NCBI GenBank assembly: GCA_949752745.1
Contig: OX457031.1
Location: forward strand, 48,394,162-48,458,161
Length of the DNA stretch: 64,000 nucleotides
Direction of reading: 5' to 3'
Source of the DNA: Protula sp. h YS-2021
Lineage: Eukaryota > Annelida > Polychaeta > Sabellida > Serpulidae
Positions 24,379 through 37,336 of the stretch are shown here, in pieces. Position 1 is the first letter of the stretch, and every line of letters begins with the position of its first letter. Under the pieces are notes generated by a model. That model worked only from the letters and a program-made list of their open reading frames with translations, searched no databases and was not told where the DNA came from. The translations under genes were made by a program, and so were the position numbers.

Positions 24379-25344
24379 TGTGGAAGTCAAAGTCTTTGGA
24401 ATTTATATATCTTTATTGCACTATGTGTAAAGCGTGCGCTTCTGATGTGATTCCTTAATCACGTAAAGACGCAACGATTAACTGAAAAGAAAAAATAAAT
24501 AAATAAAAATAAATCCTAAAACAAGTTCAATTACGTTTCAATCTCAGAATATCATTCGCGTGGAATTCAAGATAATTATCATTTTACAGACATATTTTAA
24601 TATTTTCATCTAGTACAAACCAACATTTAATAATAATTAATAATCAATTAACCGACCTTACTTTTTAAACAATAGAGAAATATTGGCAACCACATCTTAA
24701 TTACATATACATAATCGATCATATAATCTTGTGCGTAATTTGCTCAATGTGAATTAACTTCAATCAATTTAAATCCACGAATTAACATAAAACAGCTTAC
24801 CACATTTTATGCGCTCTTATATTCCTTAACTTCCACAAGTTTCCCTTTAATTACACCTTTGTAATTAAGCACCTTTACGCAGATGCGTACCAAATATCAT
24901 ATGCTGCAGAACAGCGATGTACAGCTATTTATGGGAAATCGAACGTAAATCAGGATCATAAGAATTTACCAATAAAGTTGAAGGTCGGAAATGAGTGTTT
25001 TTGGGTATGGAAATAAAGTTCCAGTTTTGGGGATGTGGTTGGATAAAAAACCGGCATTGTCTCCGAATTTCATGGAAACCCTTAGTATTAACGGCAACGT
25101 CATACACAGGAAACGAATAACAATTCAAACTTAATGGACTTTTAATTAAACCTGGAAGCAAAACGACATCTCATCTCAACCACGGAAACTTGTTTCGAAA
25201 TGTCTTTCTAAGAAACAGCTGATTTTTAACGGAACTTCAGTGTTATTCATATGGTGGATTTACATCCGTTGAGGCACTTGGTTCTGAAGCAATAAATATG
25301 TGTTAACTTTTCAAGGTCAAAATTGTTGCATATCTGGCCGTAAC
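24379..25344 (-). repeat. LTR-A
   Basis: Plus-strand start TGTGGAAGTC; last shared bases CCGTAAC. It has a 15-base-scale extra segment (TAAAGCGTGCGCTTC near 24427) missing from the other LTRs. A PPT-like AAAGGGGA lies next to it on the minus strand. Confidence 0.8.
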
Positions 25345-25846
25345 GCCGTCCCCTTTAAATGCTTTTGGCCATTTAATCTTATGAAAGGTCAGATATAATA
25401 TTATCGTTTAGAATACCTTTTTGCCCTTTATGATTTGGAGTACATGTTGCTCTATTTAGCTGAAACTATTTACAACTGTAACAGCACAAGTGGAACACAA
25501 GCAAGATCCATTAATCTTAGAACAGAGGTTATACATGATCTAAACTGTTATGCTAGTGCCTAGTTTGAACTGACATATACCAGACGCTACGCATCATTGT
25601 CACTACATACAATACATTTACAGTGTTCAAATTCAACTTTAAACATTTCATTGCTGTTCTAAACTACTCATATGTTGAAATAAACACAAATTGCAATTAA
25701 ATCGCAATTAAAACACAAGTATAATTAGTACCAGTAACATACATTACTCATATCTACAATTAAATCATTTCAATGATAATGATAATAATTGAAGCATTTT
25801 TTTCAATTACCTTCAAAGATAAGACACAATATTTGTATCTGGCGTT
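25345..25846 (-). other. Body 1 non-coding 3' part
   Basis: Between the RT stop and LTR-A on the minus strand; equals the place where RNase H and integrase would be. AT-rich, no recognisable coding; same segment in bodies 2 (30281-30782) and 3 (35207-35708). Confidence 0.65.
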
Positions 25847-27184
25847 CTAAAATGTTTGACTTGGTTTGCCCCTTGGTATGCAAAATTCAAAAATTTTTGG
25901 GAGCTCCACTAACCATTTTTGCCACCTTTGTGATTCCTTTTCAGACAAGGGATCATCCCAACTTAATCCATTCTTGCAAAGATTCTGAAGCAATTTTCGA
26001 GCAGGCAGTACAAAGGGGGAAGCTACGCCCAGAGGATCAAAGATTGAACTTGTGACTGAGAGGATACCCCTTCTTGTGAAAGGTTTGTCTTGTAGTTTCA
26101 TACGAAACTTAAAACAATTCGATTCTGTGCACCATACGACACCTAGAGCTCTCTCAGTTGGGAGAGTTTCTGATTTCATGTCTATGTCCTTAACGGTCTT
26201 GGCTTTGGCTCGATCTGATTTGGATATAGCTTCTAACACTGTCCTGCTATTGCTTTTCCACTTGGTCAAACGAAATCCACCTAACTCGCACAATTGTGAC
26301 AAGCTAGAAATAAGTGAAATTGCGTCACTTTCACTTGGAACCGATTTCAGACAATCATCGACGTAGAAATGACGCATAACCGTATTTATTGTTTCCGTGT
26401 CGAATCTATCTCTGTTGTCCAGAGCAGATCTAAGGGCAGAGATTGCACAGCTTGGGGAAGAAGTGGCCCCAAATAAATGGACACACATTCTATACAATCT
26501 CGGTTCGCTATCAAGGTCCCCATCCTGGTACCATAAAAACCTCAAGCAGTCCTTGTCCTCTTTTCGAACCCTGGCTTGGTGAAACATTGCCTCTATGTCT
26601 CCCATTATTGCATAACATTCCTGTCTGAAACGCAGTAGTACCCCAACCAGATTATTGATTAAATTTTGGCCCTGAAAGAGATTCTGGTTCAGTGAAAGTC
26701 CTTCGTACGTCGCCGCACAATCAAAGACAACTCTGATTTTCTCCGGTTTGTTTGGATTATACAGGCCATGATGAGGAATATACCAGACCTTCCCATCATG
26801 TCTCTTTAATTCACTATTTGGAACTACTTCCGCATATCCCTTATCTATGACATCTGTCATGAAGCGTGTATAGTCCTGCCAAAACACTGGATTTTTTCTC
26901 ATTTTTCTTTCCAAAGTTTTCAATCTTTGAACGGCTTGGTTACGATTGTTGGGGAGTACGATGGACTCGTCCCTAAATGGTATTCCTACCTCATAGTGAT
27001 CTTCTACCCTTTTCATTGAAGTTTCCCTCTTTCGGAGAAAGGCCTTGTTCTCTTGTGAATTTTCTTTTTTATCGTCTACGATATGCTCGGGAAACTCAAA
27101 ATTGATTGAATCTCTGACTAAGCTATCTAAAGCCTTTAAATCTTCAACTTCCTTCAGAGCTATGATAGACGTTCTATTTACCAT
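25847..27184 (-). pseudogene. BEL/Pao reverse transcriptase, body 1 (longest open copy)
   Basis: The 445-residue frame has the BEL/Pao RT hallmarks: VWYIPHHG, IRVVFDCAA, a GDIEAMFHQ block and the catalytic HFYVDD, then FDPLGVASPFVLPARKLLQ. It ends abruptly at the beginning of the RNase H region (CIPRGKPSQTF, stop). Bodies 2 and 3 stop at the same place, so the deletion predates amplification. Upstream protease and knuckle are in separate frames. The RT core itself is open here, but the missing RNase H and integrase make the body non-autonomous. Confidence 0.85.
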
Positions 27185-27233
27185 AGCGAAGCCTTTGGCC
27201 TGGCAATTACACCTTATGTTCCATACGATCCCC

Positions 27234-27455
27234 CTAGGGGTGAACTTGTAGCTGAGGGGGACAGTCTATCGGACAAGCCCTAGTTTCGATAGGAGTAAAG
27301 ACTCCTGGTGCATCGACACCGATCAAAAGACCGATATCTGCTTCTATTACCGGTAAATGCACACCTATCAAATACGGCCATTGGGATATGTCACTCATCC
27401 TGGGAATGTGACAGTGCGAAACAGGCATGCTATCCTTAGTGTAAACCTTTGGCAA
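27234..27455 (-). pseudogene. Body 1 gag-pol spacer between protease and RT
   Basis: A 73-residue frame (MPKVYTKDS, WPYLIGVHLP, IGLLIGVDAP) that continues the polyprotein after the protease in BEL/Pao elements. It is separated by frame breaks from both neighbours. Same piece at 32161-32382 and 37080-37301. Confidence 0.65.
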
Positions 27456-27483
27456 TTCTACCGTATTTTTGCCTTCCAGATCA

Positions 27484-27954
27484 CTAACCGTTATTCCCTT
27501 TCTTGTTAGTCACCATTGTGAATGGCTTGCCCATTGTGTTTATGGTCATTTTCAACCTTTTGCTACCTACACCCAATTCTTCCATTAACCTTTGTGTACA
27601 AAAGATAACGCTGCTTCCCGAATCTAAGAAGGCATATGTTTTAACAGCTTTGAAACTGTTCTTCACCTTTACCTCAACCGGTATAATGGCCATAGCACAT
27701 TCTTCACTACCGACCCCCGTAGAGCTACATAGCTGATTTACTGGAGCTTCCGTTTTCTGTTCAACGTTTTTATCATTAATTTTGTCTTCTCTATGAAGCG
27801 ATGTTGGATGGTGACGTTTACATTTCTTACAAACACACCTGTTTTCACAAGATTTGCTCAAATGACCAAACTTCAAACAACCAAAACATAAACCTTTTGA
27901 TTTAACAAGCAGTGCACTCGGATAACCGATGTGTCTCGACTGAACAATACACAC
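27484..27954 (-). pseudogene. Body 1 CCHC knuckle and aspartic protease
   Basis: The 156-residue frame begins in the gag end, with a zinc knuckle CFGCLKFGHLSKSC (C-x2-C-x4-H-x4-C), further Cys pairs, then the protease core YAFLDSGSS with the D-S-G active-site triplet and a hydrophobic follow-up. A Pao/BEL gag-pro junction. No intact polyprotein can be read through to RT. Confidence 0.85.
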
Positions 27955-28073
27955 AACCTTTGCTCGTAGGCTTACCTGACCCTGACTTATCAGACTTGCG
28001 TTTGGTCTGTTTATTGTCCGTTGAAGTGGCGAAAGATCCGGTGTGCCTTTTTGGAGTAGTTGATGACGTCACG

Positions 28074-29303
28074 TCACTGATTGCGGTCATTCATAATCTT
28101 TGCTTCGGATTTCACAAATGTCACAAGATCTGTGAAACTGATTTCGTCGTGGCCTTTGAAGCGATGAATTTCTCTGCACCACCGATCCTGTAGAAACTGA
28201 GGCAGTTTTGCCACAAGGCGTTTCATGTTTTCCGGATACTCCAATATTCGGACCTCTCGAACATCTTTGATAGCGCTGTCGAGTTCTTGGAGGAACACTG
28301 CGTAGCGGTCTAGTGCCTTGCCATCATTTGCACGTATTGACGGCCAATTTAACGCTCGTTTGACGTAAGCGTGAGCGATAACTTGTCGATCACCGTAACG
28401 TTCGTCTAGCTCGCGCATCGCTGTTTCATATGCATCCGACGCGTTCAAATGAGCGAAGCCCGAAACGATTCCTTTAGCTTCGCCGGAAGTGTACTGTTCA
28501 AAAACGTATATTTTTCTTCATCTGGGTCGCAGTAAGCGACAATACGACTGTTAAACTGACGTACAAACCCTACATATTTTAACGCATCGCCATTAGATTT
28601 CTCTACGTCGAACGTTGGTTTTCTAAGCAATTTCGTGATATTGACAACGTCGGTAACATAATTACTTTCGTAACGTTTGTCATCAACGACTCGAGAAAGA
28701 CGGATAGACACCGACCTGACACTAGCGCTATCGCGCTCACTGATCGCGGCTTCAGCTATCTTCAGCTTGGTCTGTAGTTCCAGTTCTTCTTTTTCCGTCT
28801 GAGGTCAATTTCGAGCTGTTCGCGCGTGCGATACAGATCTCGCTCCTGGTCTTCTATTTCTTGCCGTTTTTTCATGGCTTCCGCTTCGGCCTTGAGTACT
28901 TCGCATCGCTGACGTTCTCTCAACAGTGAGGATGTTTGCGACTTCCGCGAACTTTGGGTGCAAATGCTTTCATCTGCTTGACTGGAAGAAACTTCGCCGA
29001 ATCATGTTTCTACCCGAGATTTGACCTCAAGCAGAAAGTTTCGCTGCAAATCCAGCCTTGATTCTTCTAATTCAGTGCCATCATTAGCTGTGTGGCTAAC
29101 TCTGGCGTCACATTAGTCAAGGAAGCTGCCATACTTCTCCAACCAATCCTTGTGTTTCAAGCGAACGCTTTCTTTGTCCCTTTGAGCATAAGGACATCAA
29201 TTTCTCCTGATAGTTTTGTCAGCCAATCAAAGGTTTGAGAATGTTGCTCATCTTGGATTCGCTTCGACTCTGACCGGGTTGTCGGTTTGTCGACCGTATC
29301 CAT
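28074..29303 (-). pseudogene. Body 1 gag, broken
   Basis: Pieces at 28074-28448 and 28445-28711 encode the gag core (ALKYVGFVRQFNSRIVAYC, FLNSTLPAKLKESF, LPQFLQDRW). The N-terminal part up to ATG 29303 (MDTVDKPTTRSESKR) has coiled-coil-like Glu/Arg/Lys repeats. A 1-2 base loss near 28797 (CTTCTTTTTCC) breaks frame, and a TAA replaces a Gln codon near 29115 (also in body 3 but not body 2). Confidence 0.8.
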
Positions 29304-29335
29304 ATCAAATGTGATATCAGCAATGTGTTAATAAT

Positions 29336-30280
29336 TGTGGAAATCAAAATCTTCGGAATTTATATATCTTTATTGTACTGATGTGATTCCTTAACCACGA
29401 AAAGACGCAACGATTAACTGAAAAGAAAAAAAAAATAAATAAAAATAAATCCTAAAACAAGTTCAATTACGTTTCAATCTCAGAATATCATTCGCGTGGA
29501 ATTCAAGATAATTATCATTTTACAGACATATTTTAATATTTTCATCTAGTACAAACCAACATTTAATAATAATTAATAATCAATTAACCGACCTTACTTT
29601 TTAAACAATAGAGAAATATTGGCAACCACATCTTAATTACATATACATAATCGATCATATAATCTTGTGCGTAATTCTCTCAATGTGAATTAACTTCAAT
29701 CAATTTAAATCCACGAATTAACATAAAACAGCTTACCACATTTTAAGTGCTCTTATATTCCTTAACTTCCACAAGTTTCCCTTTAATTACACCTTTGTAA
29801 TTAAGCACCTTTACGCAGATGCGTACCAAATATCATATGCTGCAGAACAGCGATGTACGGCTATTTATGGGAAATCGAACGGAAATCAGGATCATAAGAA
29901 TTTACCAATCAAGTGGGAGGTCGGAAATGAGTGTTTTTGGGTATGGAAATAAAGTTTCAGTTTTGGGGATGTGGTTGGATAAAAAACCGGCATTGTCTCC
30001 GAAGTTCATGGAAACCCTAAGTATTAACGGCAACGTCATACACAGGAAACGAATAACAATTCAAACTTAATGGACTTTTAATTAAACCTGGAAGCAAAAC
30101 GACATTTCATCTCAACCACGGAAGCTTGTTTCGAAATGTCTTTCCTAGAAACAGCTGATTTTTAACGGAATTTCAGTGTTATTCATATGATGGATTTACA
30201 TCCGTTGATGCACTTGGTTCTGAAGCAATAAATATGTGTTAACTTTTCAAGGTCAAAATTGTTGCATATCTGGCCGTAAC
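29336..30280 (-). repeat. LTR-B
   Basis: Shared LTR between bodies 1 and 2; starts TGTGGAAATC on the plus strand and ends CCGTAAC. Confidence 0.82.
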
Positions 30281-30782
30281 GCCGTCCCCTTTAAATGCTT
30301 TTGGCCATTTAATCTTATGAAAGGTCAGATATAATATTATCGTTTAGAATACCTTTTTGCCCTTTATGATTTGGAGTACATGTTGCTCTATTTAGCTGAA
30401 ACTATTTACAACTGTAACAGCACAAGTGGAACACAAGCAAGATCCATTAATCTTAGAACAGAGGTTATACATGATCTAAACTGTTATGCTAGTGCCTAGT
30501 TTGAACTGACATATACCAGACGCTACGCATCATTGTCACTACATACAATACATTTACAGTGTTCAAATTCAACTTTAAACATTTCATTGCTGTTCTAAAC
30601 TACTCATATGTTGAAATAAACACAAATTGCAATTAAATCGCAATTAAAACACAAGTATAATTAGTACCAGTAACATACATTACTCATATCTACAATTAAA
30701 TCATTTCAATGATAATGATAATAATTGAAGCATTTTTTTCAATTACCTTCAAAGAAGAGACACAATATTTGTATCTGGCGTT

Positions 30783-32203
30783 CTAAAGTGTTTGACTTGG
30801 TTTGCCCCTTGGTATGCAAAATTCAAAAAGTTTTGGGAGCTCCACTAACCATTTTTGCCACCTTTGTGATTCCTTTTCGGACAAGGGATCATCCCAACTT
30901 AATCCATTCTTGCAAAGATTCTGAAGCACTTTTCGAGCAGGCAATACAAAGGGGGAAGCTACGCCCAGAGGATCAAAGATTGAACTTGTGACTGAGAGGA
31001 TACCCCTTCTTGTGAAAGATTTGTCTTGTAGTTTCATACGAAACTTAAAACAATTCGATTCTGTGCACCATACGACACCTAGAGCTCTCTCAGTTGGGAG
31101 AGTTTCTGATTTCATGTCTATGTCCTTAACGGTCTTGGCTTTGGCTCGATCTGATTTGGATATAGCTTCTAACACTGTCCTGCTATTGCTTATCCACTTG
31201 GTCAAACGAAATCCACCTAACTCGCACAATTGTGACAAGCTAGAAACAAGTGAAATTGCGTCACTTTCACTTGGAACCGATTTCAGACAATCATCGACGT
31301 AGAAATGACGCATAACCGTATTTATTGTTTCCGTGTCGAATCTATCTCTGTTGTCCAGAGCAGATCTAAGGGCAGAGATTGCACAGCTTGGGGAAGAAGT
31401 GGCCCCAAATAAATGGACACACATTCTATACAATCTCGGTTCGCTATCTAGGTCCCCATCCTGCTACCATAAAAACCTCAAGCCTCTTTTCGAACCCTGA
31501 CTTGGTGAAACATTGCCTCTATGTCTAACATTATTGCATAAGGTTCCTGTCTGAAACGCAGTAGTACCCCAACCAGATTATTGATTAAATTTTGGCCCTG
31601 AAGGAGATTCTAGTACAGTGAAAGTCCCTCGTACTTCGCCGCACAATCAAAGACAACTCTGATTTTCTCCGGTTTGTTTATATTATACACGCCATGATGA
31701 GGAATGTACCAGACCTTCCCATCATGTCTCTTTAATTCACTATTTGGAACTACTTCCGCATATCCCTTATCTATGACATCTGTCATGAAGCGTGTATAGT
31801 CCTGCCAAAACACTGGATTTTTTCTCATTTTTCTTTCCAAAGTTTTCAATCTTTGAACGGCTTGGTTACGATTGTTGGGGAGTACGATGGACTCGTCCCT
31901 AAATGGTATTCCTACCTCATTGTGATCTCCTACCCTTTTCATTGAAGTTTGTACCTTTCGGAGAAAGGCCTCGTTCTCTTGTGAATTTTCTTTTCTATCG
32001 TCTACGATATGCTCGGGAAACTCAAAATTGATTGAATCTCTGACTAAGCTATCAAAAGCCTTTAAATCTTCAACTTCCTTCAGACATGTCATAGACGTTC
32101 TATTTACCATAGCGAAGCCTTTGGCCTGGCAATTACGCCTTATGTTCCATACGATCCACCCTAAGGGTGAACTTGTAGCTGAGGGGGACAGTCTATCGGA
32201 CAA
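30783..32203 (-). pseudogene. BEL/Pao RT, body 2, frameshifted
   Basis: The same RT in two frames (30783-31433 and 31610-32203). A 10-base deletion relative to body 1 near 31480 removes part of the segment before the YRMCVHLFGA block and shifts frame; body 3 has the identical deletion. The catalytic FYVDD block is present in the downstream piece. Ends at the same RNase H boundary. Confidence 0.82.
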
Positions 32204-32410
32204 GCCCTAGTTTCGATAGGAGTAAAGACTCCTGGTGCATCGACACCGATCAAAAGACCGATATCTGCTTCTATTTCCGGTAAATGCACACCTATCAAAT
32301 ACGGCCATTGGGATATGTCACTCATCCTGGGAATGTGACAGTGCGAAAGAGGCATGCTATCCTTAGTGTAAACCTTTGGCAATTCTACCGTATTTTTGCC
32401 TTCCAGATCA

Positions 32411-34232
32411 CTAACCGTTATTCCCTTTCTTGTTAGTCACCATTGTGAATGGCTTGCCCATTGTGTTTATGGTCATTTTCAACCTTTTGCTACCTACACC
32501 CAATTCTTCCATTAACCTTTGTGTACAAAAGATAACGCTGCTTCCCGAATCTAAGAAGGCATATGTTTTAACAGCTTTGAAACTGTTCTTCACCTTTACC
32601 TCAACCGGTATAATGGCCATAGCACATTCTTCACTACCGGTCCGCGTAGAGCTACATAGCTGATTTACTGGAGCTTCCGTTTTCTGTTCAACGTCTTTAT
32701 CATTAATTTTGTCTTCTCTATGAAGCGATGTTGGATGGTGACGTTTACATTTCTTACAAACACACCTGTTTTCACAAGATTTGCTCAAATGACCAAACTT
32801 CAAACAACCAAAACATAAACCTTTTGATTTAACAAGCAGTGCACTCGGATAACCGATGTGTCTCGACTGAACAATACACACAACCTTTGCTCGTAGGCTT
32901 ACCTGACCCTGACTTGTCAGACTTGCGTTTGGTCTGTTTATCGTCCGTTGAAGTGGCGAAAGATCCGGTGTGCCTTTTTGGAGTAGTTGATGACGTCACG
33001 TCACTGATTGCGGTCATTCATAATCTTTGCTTCGGATTTCACAAATGTCACAAGATCTGTGAAACTGATTTCGTCGTGGCCTTTGAAGCGATGAATTTCT
33101 CTGCACCACCGATCCTGTAGAAACTGAGGCGGTTTTGCCACAAGGCGTTTCATGTTTTCCGGATACTCCAATATTCGGACCTCTCGAACATCTTTGATAG
33201 CGCTGTCGAGTTCTTGGAGGAACACTGCGTAGCGGTCTAGTGCCTTGCCATCATTTGCACGTATTGACGGCCAATTTAACGCTCTTTTGACGTAAGCGTG
33301 AGCGATAACTTGTCGATCACCGTAACGTTCGTCTAGCTCGCGCATCGCTGTTTCATATGCATCCGACGCGTTCAAATGAGCGAAGCCCGAAACGATTCCT
33401 TTAGCTTCGCCGGAAGTGTACTGTTCAAAAACGTATATTTTTCTTCATCTGGGTCGCAGTAAGCGACAATACGACTGTTAAACTGACGTACAAACCCTAC
33501 ATATTTTAACGCATCGCCATTAGATTTCTCTACGTCGAACGTTGGTTTTCTAAGCAATTTCGTGATATTGACAACGTCGGTAGCATAATTACTTTCGTAA
33601 CGTTTGTCATCAACGACTCGAGAAAGACGGGTAGACACCGACCTGACACTAGCGCTATCGCGCTCACTGATCGCGGCTTCAGCTATCTTCAGCTTGGTCT
33701 GTAGTTCCAGTTCTTCTCTTTTCCGTCTGAGGTCAATTTCGAGCTGTTCGCGCGTGCGATACAGATCTCGCTCCTGGTCTTCTATTTCTTGCCGTTTTTT
33801 CATGGCTTCCGCTTCGGCCTTGAGTTCTTCGCATCGCTGACGTTCTCTCAACAGTGAGGATGTTTGCGACTTCCGCGAACTTTTGGTGCAAATGCTTTCA
33901 TCTGCTTGACTGGAAGAAACTTCGCCGAATCATGTTTCTACCCGAGATTTGACCTCAAGCAAAAAGTTTCGCTGCGAATCCAGCCTTGATTCTTCTAATT
34001 CAGTGCCATCATTAGCTGTGTGGCTAACTCTGGCGTCGCATTGGTCAAGGAAGCTGCCATACTTCTCCAACCAATCCTTGTGTTTCAAGCAAACGCTTTC
34101 TTTGTCCCTTTTGAGCATATAGACATCAATTTCTCCTGATAGTTTTGTCAGCCAATCAAAGGTTTGAGAATGTTGCTCATCTTGGATTCGCTTCGACTCT
34201 GACCGGGTTGTCGGTTTGTCGACCGTATCCAT
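32411..34232 (-). pseudogene. Body 2 gag, CCHC knuckle and protease
   Basis: Pieces 32411-32881 (knuckle plus DSG protease), 33001-33375, 33372-33851 (Glu/Arg-rich coiled coil then gag core) and 33930-34232 (N-terminus from ATG 34232). This body keeps the Gln codon where bodies 1 and 3 have TAA. The knuckle and protease match body 1. Confidence 0.8.
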
Positions 34233-34264
34233 ATCAAATGTGATATCAGCAATGTGTTAATAAT

Positions 34265-35206
34265 TGTGGAAGTCAAAATCTTTGGAATTTATATATCTTT
34301 ATTGTACTGATGTGATTCCTTAACCACGTAAAGACGCAACGATTAACTGAAAAGAAAAAAATAAATATAAATAAATCCTAAAACAAGTTCAATGACGTTT
34401 CAATCTCAGAATATCATTCGCGTGGAATTCAAGATAATTATCATTTTACAGACGTATTTTAATATTTTTATCTAGTACAAACCAACATTTAATAATAATT
34501 AATAATCAATTAACCGACCTTACTTTTTAAACAATAGAGAAATATTGGCAACCACATCTTAATTACATATACATAATCGATCATATAATCTTGTGCGTAA
34601 TTTGCTCAATATGAATTAATTTCAATCAATTTAAATCCACGAATTGACATAAAACAGCTTACCACATTTTATGCGCTCTTATATTCCTTAACTTCCACAA
34701 GTTTCCCTTTAATTACACCTTTGTAATTAAGCACCTTTACGCAGATGCGTACCAAATATCATATGCTGCAGAACAGCGATGTACGGCTATTTATGGGAAA
34801 TCGAACGGAAATCAGGATCATAAGAATTTACCAATAAAGTGGGAGGTCGGAAATGAGTGTTTTTGGGTATGGAAATGAAGTTCCAGTTTTGGGGATGTGG
34901 TTAGATAAAATACCGGCATTGTCTCCGAATTTCATGGAAACCCTTAGTATTAACGGCAACGTCATACACAGGAAACGAATAACAATTCAAACTTAATTGA
35001 CTTTTAATTAAACCTGGAAGCAAAACGACATCTCATCTCAACCACGGAAACTTGTTTCGAAATGTCTTTCTAAGAAACAGCTGATTTTTAACGGAACTTC
35101 AGTGTTATTCATATGATGGATTTACATCCGTTGAGGCACTTGGTTCTGAAGCAATAAATATGTGTTAACTTTTCAAGGTCAAAATTGTTGCATATCTGGC
35201 CGTAAC
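34265..35206 (-). repeat. LTR-C
   Basis: Shared LTR between bodies 2 and 3; same ends as LTR-B. Confidence 0.82.
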
Positions 35207-35708
35207 GCCGTCCCCTTTAAATGCTTTTGGCCATTTAATCTTATGAAAGGTCAGATATAATATTATCGTTTAGAATACCTTTTTGCCCTTTATGATTTGG
35301 AGTACATGTTGCTCTATTTAGCTGAAACTATTTACAACTGTAACAGCACAAGTGGAACACAAGCAAGATCCATTAATCTTAGAACAGAGGTTATACATGA
35401 TCTAAACTGTTATGCTAGTGCCTAGTTTGAACTGACATATACCAGACGCTACGCATCATTGTCACTACATACAATACATTTACAGTGTTCAAATTCAACT
35501 TTAAACATTCCATTGCTGTTCTAAACTACTCATATGTTGAAATAAACACAAATTGCAATTAAATCGCAATTAAAATACAAGTATAATTAGTACCAGTAAC
35601 ATACATTACTCATATCTACAATTAAATCATTTCAATGATAATGATAATAATTGAAGCATTTTTTTCAATTACCTTCAAAGATAAGACACAATATTTGTAT
35701 CTGGCGTT

Positions 35709-37122
35709 CTAAAATGTTTGACTTGGTTTGCCCCTTGGTATGCAAAATTCAAAAATTTTTGGGAGCTCCACTAACCATTTTTGCCACCTTTGTGATTCCT
35801 TTTCGGACAAGGGATCATCCCAACTTAATCCATTCTTGCAAAGATTCTGAAGCAATTTTCGAGCAGGCAGTACAAAGGGGGAAGCTACGCCCAGAGGATC
35901 AAAGATTGAACTTGTGACTGAGAGGATACCCCTTCTTGTGAAAGATTTGTCTTGTAGTTTCATACGAAACTTAAAACGATTCGATTCTATGCACCATACG
36001 ACACCTAGAGCTCTCTCAGTTGGGAGAGTTTCTGATTTCATGTCTATATTTTCAACGGTCTTGGCTCGATCTGATTTAGGGATAGCTTCTAACACTGTCC
36101 TGCTATTGCTTATCCACTTGGTCAAACGAAATCCACCTAACTCGCACAATTGTGACAAGCTAGAAACAAGTGAAATTGCGTCACTTTCACTTGGAACCGA
36201 TTTCAGACAATCATCGACGTAGAAATGACGCATAACCGTATTTATTGTTTCCGTGTCGAATCTATCTCTGTTGTCCAGAGCAGATCTAAGGGCAGAGATT
36301 GCACAGCTTGGGGAAGAAGTGGCCCCAAATAAATGGACACACATTCTATACAATCTCGGTTCGCTATCTAGGTCCCCATCCTGCTACCATAAAAACCTCA
36401 AGCCTCTTTTCGAACCCTGACTTGGTGAAACATTGCCTCTATGTCTCCCATTATTGCATAAGGTTCCTGTCTGAAACGCAGTAGTACCCCAACCAGATTA
36501 TTGATTAAATTTTGGCCCTGAAGGAGATTCTAGTACAGTGAAAGTCCCTCGTACTTCGCCGCACAATCAAAGACAACTCTGATTTCTCCGGTTTGTTTAT
36601 ATTATACACGCCATGATGAGGAATGTACCAGACCTTCCCATCATGTCTCTTTAATTCACTATTTGGAACTACTTCCGCATATCCCTTATCTATGACATCT
36701 GTCATGAAGCGTGTATAGTCCTGCCAAAACACTGGATTTTTTCTCATTTTTCTTTCCAAAGTTTTCAATCTTTGAACGGCTTGGTTACGATTGTTGGGGA
36801 GTACGATGGACTCGTCCCTAAATGGTATTCCTACCTCATTGTGATCTCCTACCCTTTTCATTGAAGTTTGTACCTTTCGGAGAAAGGCCTCGTTCTCTTG
36901 TGAATTTTCTTTTCTATCGTCTACGATATGCTCGGGAAACTCAAAATTGATTGAATCTCTGACTAAGCTATCAAAAGCCTTTAAATCTTCAACTTCCTTC
37001 AGACCTGTCATAGACGTTCTATTTACCATAGCGAAGCCTTTGGCCTGGCAATTACGCCTTATGTTCCATACGATCCACCCTAAGGGTGAACTTGTAGCTG
37101 AGGGGGACAGTCTATCGGACAA
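35709..37122 (-). pseudogene. BEL/Pao RT, body 3, frameshifted
   Basis: Two frames (35709-36353 and 36505-37122). It shares body 2's 10-base deletion (near 36400). It also has a private 6-base loss around 36059 (KAK region) and a one-base loss near 36584 (GATTTCTCC instead of GATTTTCTCC). FYVDD is present. Same truncation point as the other bodies. Confidence 0.82.
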
Positions 37123-37336
37123 GCCCTAGTTTCGATAGGAGTAAAGACTCCTGGTGCATCGACACCGATCAAAAGACCGATATCTGCTTCTATTTCCGGT
37201 AAATGCACACCTATCAAATACGGCCATTGGGATATGTCACTCATCCTGGGAATGTGACAGTGCGAAAGAGGCATGCTATCCTTAGTGTAAACCTTTGGCA
37301 ATTCTACCGTATTTTTGCCTTCCAGATCACTAACCG

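Noticed and set aside
25789..27251. Plus-strand frames over the BEL/Pao array
   Set aside because: They mirror the minus-strand RT, protease and gag and repeat identically in each body.
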